Shown here: positions 59,318 to 64,000 of the stretch, in pieces
How the letters are laid out: each line of letters opens with the position of its first letter
Numbering within the stretch: the first letter of the stretch is position 1
Source of the DNA: Pseudomonas sp. RIT-PI-S
GTDB lineage: Bacteria; Pseudomonadota; Gammaproteobacteria; Pseudomonadales; Pseudomonadaceae
Assembly (NCBI RefSeq): GCF_025642975.1
Contig: NZ_JANZKJ010000017.1
Coordinates: forward strand, 1-64,000
Reading direction: 5' to 3'
DNA: 64,000 nucleotides
The notes under the pieces: generated by a model
Told to the model about the DNA's origin: nothing
Databases searched by the model: none
What the model saw: the letters and a program-made list of their open reading frames with translations, nothing else
Position numbers and translations under genes: made by a program

Positions 59318-59671
59318 ATGAACGAAAAGGCTAAAGAGCAATCAGGCGATAAAAAAGCACCTACAGCGGAATTCCTAAAGGCCTATGTATTCCTGGCGGT
59401 GAAAAGCGGAGAGGTAGCGCGAACCAACCCATACAAATCGAGTTTTTCAACCGGAAGTAGCGGTTTGGCATTCGGGAATATGCAGCACGATACGAAAAAA
59501 TCCAGCAGAAATGTAAGGGCGCAAACGTATTTTCGAAGGATTTTGGATGCCGAGGTGGCGGCGCAACATCTGAGCAAAGCCAAGGCGGACGCTATTTACA
59601 CTGCCGCGCTGCATAATCCGAAATCACTTGAAAACAAACACGATAGATCCTTAGTTGATGCAGCGCTATGA
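59318..59671 (+). CDS. Hypothetical protein with lysozyme-like motif segment, 117 aa (first of a coupled pair)
   Basis: A strong TAAGGAG site precedes ATG 59318. After a charged leader of about 17 residues comes a helix with a possible catalytic glutamate E32 (VFLAVKSGEVARTNPY). Residues 45-58 (TGSSGLAFGNMQHD) follow, recalling the Glu plus SGxxFGxxQxD layout of some lysozyme-like glycoside hydrolases and phage or T6SS-type lysins. The likeness is by eye and tentative. There is no signal peptide. It ends in an A-TGA overlap with the next gene, and the joined reading LVDAAL-RHRELIKKADEERL looks continuous, so the two may be one domain split in two. Confidence 0.6.
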   Translation: MNEKAKEQSGDKKAPTAEFLKAYVFLAVKSGEVARTNPYKSSFSTGSSGLAFGNMQHDTKKSSRNVRAQTYFRRILDAEVAAQHLSKAKADAIYTAALHNPKSLENKHDRSLVDAAL

Positions 59672-60309
59672 GGCATCGTGAGTTAATTAAAAAGGCGGAT
59701 GAAGAGCGTCTGGACGAGGTGATGATAGAGATAGAGCGAGCATTGAAGGCTGCTGAACAGAACCCTAATGGCCCGGGGGAGCTAAGCAGGGATAACCCTG
59801 GCCTTGGCTTTATCGCCGAATTGGCGATGTGGTCGAATAGAGGTAGTGGTTTGAAAGAGACTAGCGATTACATTTCAAAAATGCCCACCATTACCCGCGT
59901 CGCGTGGGAAGAAGGCTATCTCAGCCAACAGAGGCAATTCACAAAGGAATTGAACCCAGAAGACTTTTCCAGCTGGCTACGGAAAGTCGACCGGGCCATC
60001 CAAGATGCAGAGCAGGGCACCCGCCCACGGATAGAACCGAAGCCAGGTGCCGAAGGCACACCGAATCCGGCTGCCGCGATGCTTCCATATGCAAGCCCCA
60101 ATGGAAACAGCGGCGTCGTTGCCTACCTTATCGAGGGTGACAGCATTACTCTGCGCTTCGCGGACCGGGCAACCCTGTACCTGTACGACGCTAACCGACC
60201 AGGCCTTGCAGCTGTGCAGGAGATGCAACGCCTTGCTAAGCGCGGCACCGGCTTGACCACCTATATCAATCAGCACGTTCGCAAGCACTACGCCTTGAAG
60301 ATCGGTTGA
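59668..60309 (+). CDS. Hypothetical protein with KTSC-like C-terminus, 213 aa (second of a coupled pair)
   Basis: The N-terminal 120 residues are helical and hydrophilic, with GFIAELAMWSNRGSG in the middle. A Pro/Gly-rich linker (about 118-146) leads to a C-terminal segment of about 65 residues (VVAYLIEGDSITLRFADRAT, then LTTYINQHVRKHYALKI) that follows the beta-rich KTSC pattern. There is no signal peptide or membrane helix. It overlaps the preceding gene by 4 bp in the -1 frame, so it could be translated by coupling or be the 3' half of a frameshifted ancestral gene. Function unknown; lytic activity is a hypothesis. Confidence 0.6.
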   Translation: MRHRELIKKADEERLDEVMIEIERALKAAEQNPNGPGELSRDNPGLGFIAELAMWSNRGSGLKETSDYISKMPTITRVAWEEGYLSQQRQFTKELNPEDFSSWLRKVDRAIQDAEQGTRPRIEPKPGAEGTPNPAAAMLPYASPNGNSGVVAYLIEGDSITLRFADRATLYLYDANRPGLAAVQEMQRLAKRGTGLTTYINQHVRKHYALKIG

Positions 60310-60444
60310 CGGCGCGGGCATGTATTAGCCCCGAACCCCCTAACGAATCGATGCGGGTAGCCTAACCTCACTGTCCAACTTTGGAATGTGCGGATCATTC
60401 GCAAGCCAGCCCGCTCCCACACGGTGGCGGGGCGCCCCGCCCAC

Positions 60445-62184
60445 TCAATGCGAGTGCCGCGGCACCTCCGCCCCCCTGCACCCCACCAAAAAGTCAAAAT
60501 CACACCCCTGATCCGCCTGCATCACATGCTCCACGTACAACTGCCGGTAGCCACCCGGGATTAGATTGCTGGCCTCCGGCTGCCAGTCAGCAAGGCGGGA
60601 GGCAAGCTCTTCGTCGCTGATGTCCAGATGCAGGCGGCCCGTGGCGCAGTCCAGCTCGATCCAGTCGCCTTCCTGCACGGCGGCCAGCGGCCCACCGGCG
60701 GCGGCCTCGGGGGCTACGTGCAGCACCACGGTGCCGTAGGCGGTGCCGCTCATGCGGGCGTCGGAAATCCGTACCATGTCGGTCACGCCCTGGGCCAGCA
60801 ACTTGGCGGGCAGGCCCATGTTTCCGACCTCGGCCATGCCTGGGTAGCCTTTGGGCCCGCAGTTCTTCATCACCAGGATGGAGGTCGCGTCCACGTCCAG
60901 GTCCGGGTCGTTGATCCGCGCCTTGTAGGCCTCGAAGTTCTCGAACACCACGGCGCGGCCACGGTGCTGCATCAGCGCGGGGGTGGCGGCCGAGGGCTTG
61001 AGCACCGCGCCGTTGGGCGCCAGGTTGCCGCGCAACACGCAGATGCCGCCGTCGGCGACCAAGGGGTTATCGATGGCGCGGATCACTTCATCCTTGCCAT
61101 AGATCGGCGCGGCCTTCACGTTCTCCCACAGGCTTTTGCCGTTGACCGTGAGTGCCTCCGGGTTAGGCAGCAGGTTGTTCTCCCCCAGCCGGCGCAGCAC
61201 CGCCGGCAGGCCGCCAGCGTAGTAAAACTCCTCCATAAGGAAGCGCCCCGAGGGTTGCAGGTCCACCAGGGTCGGTGTGCCGCGGCCCACGCGGGTCCAG
61301 TCGTCCAGCTCCAGGTCCACCCCCATGCGCCCGGCGATGGCCTTGAGGTGAATCACCGCATTGGTGGAGCCGCCAATGGCAGCGTTCACCCGGATGGCGT
61401 TCTCGAAGGCTGCGCGGGTAAGCACTTTGGACAGGCGAAGGTCCTCCTTGACCATGTCCACCGCGCGCATGCCGCTCATATGCGCCAGCACATAGCGGCG
61501 CGAGTCCACCGCGGGGATCGCGGCGTTATGGGGCAGCGACACACCCAGGGATTCAGCCATGCAGGCCATGGTCGAAGCCGTGCCCATGGTGTTGCAGGTG
61601 CCGGCGGAGCGAGACATGCCGGCTTCGGCGGAGAGGAACTCATCCAGGCCGATCAACCCGCCTTTGTAAGCTTCATGCATTTGCCAAACGATGGTCCCGG
61701 CGCCGATGTCGCGGCCATTGTGCTTGCCGTTGAGCATGGGCCCGCCGGTGACCACGATGGCCGGCACGTCGCAACTGGCGGCGCCCATCAACAGAGCTGG
61801 GGTGGTTTTGTCGCAGCCAGTGAGCAGTACCACGCCGTCCACCGGGTTGCCGCGGATCGCTTCCTCCACGTCCATGCTGGCCAGGTTACGGGTGAGCATC
61901 GCCGTGGGCCGCAGGTTGGACTCGCCATTGGAGAACACCGGGAACTCCACCGGGAAGCCGCCAGCTTCTAGAACTCCACGTTTGACGTGTTCTGCAATCT
62001 GCCGAAAGTGCGCGTTGCAAGGCGTGAGTTCGGACCAGGTGTTGCAAATGCCAATGATCGGCTTGCCATGGAATTGATGGTCGGCGATGCCCTGGTTCTT
62101 CATCCAACTGCGGTACATGAAGCCGTTCTTGTCGTTGGTCCCAAACCATTGGGCCGAGCGCAGGGAAGGTTTTTTCTCGGACAT
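60445..62184 (-). CDS. IlvD/Edd-family sugar-acid dehydratase (L-arabinonate dehydratase-like), 579 aa
   Basis: Iron-sulfur dehydratase converting an aldonate to a 2-keto-3-deoxy-aldonate. Cluster ligands C56 (SELTPCNAHF), C124 (LLTGCDKTTP) and C197 (SAGTCNTMGTAS) are each exactly three residues before those I recall in the Rhizobium L-arabinonate dehydratase (59, 127, 200), which has a similar length. The substrate-activating serine lies in ISDARMSGTAYG. It is therefore more likely a pentonate or related sugar-acid dehydratase than the biosynthetic IlvD. It is divergent from an MFS transporter and an AraD1-like gene. The true substrate needs assay. Confidence 0.88.
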   Translation of the reverse strand: MSEKKPSLRSAQWFGTNDKNGFMYRSWMKNQGIADHQFHGKPIIGICNTWSELTPCNAHFRQIAEHVKRGVLEAGGFPVEFPVFSNGESNLRPTAMLTRNLASMDVEEAIRGNPVDGVVLLTGCDKTTPALLMGAASCDVPAIVVTGGPMLNGKHNGRDIGAGTIVWQMHEAYKGGLIGLDEFLSAEAGMSRSAGTCNTMGTASTMACMAESLGVSLPHNAAIPAVDSRRYVLAHMSGMRAVDMVKEDLRLSKVLTRAAFENAIRVNAAIGGSTNAVIHLKAIAGRMGVDLELDDWTRVGRGTPTLVDLQPSGRFLMEEFYYAGGLPAVLRRLGENNLLPNPEALTVNGKSLWENVKAAPIYGKDEVIRAIDNPLVADGGICVLRGNLAPNGAVLKPSAATPALMQHRGRAVVFENFEAYKARINDPDLDVDATSILVMKNCGPKGYPGMAEVGNMGLPAKLLAQGVTDMVRISDARMSGTAYGTVVLHVAPEAAAGGPLAAVQEGDWIELDCATGRLHLDISDEELASRLADWQPEASNLIPGGYRQLYVEHVMQADQGCDFDFLVGCRGAEVPRHSH

Positions 62185-62272
62185 GTCAGGCTCTCTTATT
62201 GTAAGACTAATGGCATCGCACGCTTTCTAAAATAGGCTGCATCTCGGGATAATGGAAGAGCTTGTTGGTTAA

Positions 62273-62285
62273 ATAGTAATACTAT
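62273..62285. promoter_or_regulatory. FadR/GntR-type operator palindrome in the sugar-acid promoter region
   Basis: ATAGTAATACTAT is a perfect inverted repeat (ATAGT and ACTAT around AAT) containing the GT-N3-AC core of FadR-subfamily operators. It lies in the 199-bp divergent gap between the dehydratase and MFS genes. A second overlapping palindrome, ACTATATAGT, occupies 62281-62290. It is a natural target for the GntR regulator encoded at 56591-57313 (inference). Confidence 0.55.
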
Positions 62286-62383
62286 ATAGTCGACTTCAGC
62301 CTGAGTGCTTTTCTCGGCCTTCGCCCGCCGCAAAGCCGCATTCCAGACAGCTTCCATAAAAACAACAATTGGAGACCGTCACC

Positions 62384-63694
62384 ATGAGCCAGGAACTCGG
62401 GCTTATCCGGCGCATCACCTTCAAACTGATCCCGTTTCTCGTTTTGCTCTACCTGGTCGCTTACGTGGATCGCTCCGCGGTCGGCTTCGCCAAACTGCAC
62501 ATGGGCGCCGACGTGGGCATTGGTGATGCAGCCTATGGCATGGGGGCGGGCCTGTTCTTCATCGGTTACTTTCTGCTGGAAATCCCCAGCAACCTGATGC
62601 TCGAACGCTTCGGCGCGCGGCGCTGGTTCGCCCGCATCATGATCACCTGGGGTGTAATCACCATTGGCATGGCGTTCATCCAGGGCCCTTATAGTTTCTA
62701 CGCCATGCGCCTGCTGCTCGGCGCGGCCGAGGCCGGATTCTTCCCTGGCGTGCTGTACTACATCACCCAGTGGTTCCCCATCCGCCACCGCGGCAAAATC
62801 CTCGGCCTGTTTATCCTCTCGCAACCCATCGCCATGATGATCACCGGCCCTGTGTCCGGCGGCCTGCTGGGCCTGGAAGGTGTGCTGGGGCTGCACGGCT
62901 GGCAGTGGCTGTTTATCGTGATTGGCATGCCAGCGGTGCTGCTCACCTGGCCGGTGCTGCGCTGGTTGCCCGATGGCCCGCAGCAGGTGAAATGGCTGAG
63001 TGCCGAAGAAAAAACCTGGCTAACCGGCGAGCTGGAAAAAGACCTGCGTGAATACGGCCAGACCCGCCACGGCAACCCGTTGCGTGCGCTGAAAGACCCC
63101 CGCGTATTGCTGCTGGCGTTGTTCTACCTGCCTGTGACCCTGAGCATCTATGGCCTTGGCCTGTGGTTGCCCACCTTGATCAAGCAGTTCGGTGGCAGCG
63201 ACCTGGCCACCGGTTTCGTTTCCGCAGTGCCTTATGTGTTCGGCATCGTCGGCCTGCTGCTGGTGCCGCGTAGTTCCGATCGCCTGAACGACCGCTATGG
63301 GCACCTGGCGGTGCTCTATGCGCTTGGTGCCGGGGGCATGTTCGGCGCCGCTTGGCTGGCCGCCCCGGCGTTGCAATTGGCGGCGTTGTGCGTGGTGGCG
63401 TTTGCGTTGTTTTCCTGCACCGCAGTGTTCTGGACGCTGCCCGGCCGCTTCTTCGCCGGTGCTAGCGCCGCTGCGGGTATCGCCTTGATCAACTCGGTGG
63501 GCAACCTGGGCGGTTACCTAGGGCCCTTCGTTGTGGGCGCGCTCAAGGAGGCGACCGGCCAGCTCGCCAGTGGCCTGTATTTCCTCACCGGGGTGATGCT
63601 GTTCGGCCTGGTGCTCACGTTCATCGTTTACCGCGTGCTGGAGCGGCGCCATGCGTTGCCGGCCGAAGCCTTCGCTGCCAGCGCGCGCTCTTGA
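62384..63694 (+). CDS. MFS transporter, anion:cation symporter (ACS) type, 436 aa
   Basis: Twelve hydrophobic helices. The N-terminus IPFLVLLYLVAYVDRSAVGFA and the motif A region (EIPSNLMLERFGARRWFARI), together with AAEAGFFPGVLYYITQWFP, are typical of the hexuronate/tartrate/galactonate branch. GGAG precedes ATG 62384. It lies directly upstream of the AraD1-like gene and divergent from the dehydratase, so it probably imports the sugar acid that the dehydratase acts on. Confidence 0.92.
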   Translation: MSQELGLIRRITFKLIPFLVLLYLVAYVDRSAVGFAKLHMGADVGIGDAAYGMGAGLFFIGYFLLEIPSNLMLERFGARRWFARIMITWGVITIGMAFIQGPYSFYAMRLLLGAAEAGFFPGVLYYITQWFPIRHRGKILGLFILSQPIAMMITGPVSGGLLGLEGVLGLHGWQWLFIVIGMPAVLLTWPVLRWLPDGPQQVKWLSAEEKTWLTGELEKDLREYGQTRHGNPLRALKDPRVLLLALFYLPVTLSIYGLGLWLPTLIKQFGGSDLATGFVSAVPYVFGIVGLLLVPRSSDRLNDRYGHLAVLYALGAGGMFGAAWLAAPALQLAALCVVAFALFSCTAVFWTLPGRFFAGASAAAGIALINSVGNLGGYLGPFVVGALKEATGQLASGLYFLTGVMLFGLVLTFIVYRVLERRHALPAEAFAASARS

Positions 63695-63715
63695 ATTGCC
63701 CGGAGAGAGACCGTT

Positions 63716-64000
63716 ATGCGCCTAGTACAACTGCAAACCGCTGAGGGAGCCCGCCAGGTAGGCGTGGTGGAAGGCGATCAAGTTCAGGTCCTTGCTAACG
63801 TGGGCAGTACCCGCGAACTGGCCCTGCACGCCATCGCCGAAGGCAGTGACCTTGCGACCCAGGCGCAGCGCTGCCAGCGCGGCGAGCGCTTGAGTTATCG
63901 CCAGTTGCTCGACGAGCAGCGGATCCTCTCGCCCCTGGACCACCCAGACCCAGCCCACGTGTTGGTCACCGGCACCGGCCTTACTCACCTGGGCAGCGCC
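63716..64000 (+). CDS. AraD1/GguC-like fumarylacetoacetate hydrolase-family protein, N-terminal 95 residues (truncated by window edge)
   Basis: The frame from ATG 63716 (GGAG upstream, 21 bp after the MFS stop) remains open to the window end. The start MRLVQLQTAEGARQVGVVEG and the segment HPDPAHVLVTGTGLTHLG match the AraD1/GguC group of FAH-fold proteins, which accompany pentose and sugar-acid catabolic genes. The catalytic FAH core lies beyond the window. It likely acts on the 2-keto-3-deoxy acid made by the dehydratase (inference). Confidence 0.75.
   Translation, partial: MRLVQLQTAEGARQVGVVEGDQVQVLANVGSTRELALHAIAEGSDLATQAQRCQRGERLSYRQLLDEQRILSPLDHPDPAHVLVTGTGLTHLGSA

Noticed and set aside
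59149..59334. A 61-codon plus-strand frame before the coupled pair
   Set aside because: No ribosome site, overlaps the strongly supported start at 59318 and lies in AT-rich promoter sequence.
57413..60309. Prophage or tailocin remnant
   Set aside because: No integrase, capsid, tail or holin genes and no visible attachment-site repeats; only four accessory genes are present.

Overview
The window is about 64 kb of high-GC gamma-proteobacterial chromosome that looks like a Pseudomonas of the P. putida group. The reasons are the 869-residue AcnB, the 180-kDa-type NAD-glutamate dehydrogenase, the nadK/metallophosphatase/rhomboid/YeaC/DUF2797/pepN block, LigD, MiaE, and REP elements with a REP-associated transposase. 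No rRNA, tRNA or CRISPR array is evident. The calls rest on reading the sequence and recalling protein families; no database search was run.

Left part (1-21 kb). A truncated autotransporter passenger runs off the left edge. It is followed by a small acidic protein, a zinc alcohol dehydrogenase, three glycosyltransferases, an EamA exporter and a stand-alone EPSP synthase. Next comes a REP cluster containing its RAYT transposase, then a periplasmic aldehyde oxidoreductase operon (paoABC) divergent from ligD. A small membrane protein is followed by a six-copy tandem array with a 107-bp period and the same REP core, then an amidohydrolase and a GlxA-type AraC regulator.

Middle part (21-46 kb). 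This holds gdhB, an aldo/keto reductase, acnB, a DUF1289 protein and miaE. A MarR-controlled tripartite efflux operon (marR, outer-membrane lipoprotein, EmrA-like adaptor, EmrB-like pump) has a visible promoter with an embedded palindrome. Then come a TlpA-like thioredoxin divergent from a QseBC-like two-component system, a PuuD-like hydrolase with a strong terminator, a methyltransferase, a sodium symporter, a hotdog thioesterase and an MFS transporter.

Right part (46-64 kb). A tightly packed, probably co-transcribed chain runs nadK, metallophosphatase, rhomboid protease, YeaC, DUF2797 and pepN. A YCF48/RND-MMPL pair follows. A FadR-type GntR regulator is separated from a likely sugar-acid operon (IlvD-type pentonate dehydratase, divergent MFS transporter and AraD1/GguC-like FAH protein) by a lower-GC insert of about 3 kb. 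The insert carries two tandem secreted paralogues with eight conserved cysteines, divergent from two overlapping genes. The first of these has a lysozyme-like Glu/SG-rich segment and the second a KTSC-like C-terminus. This insert is the best candidate for an uncharacterised system, possibly a toxin or lysin with protective partners.
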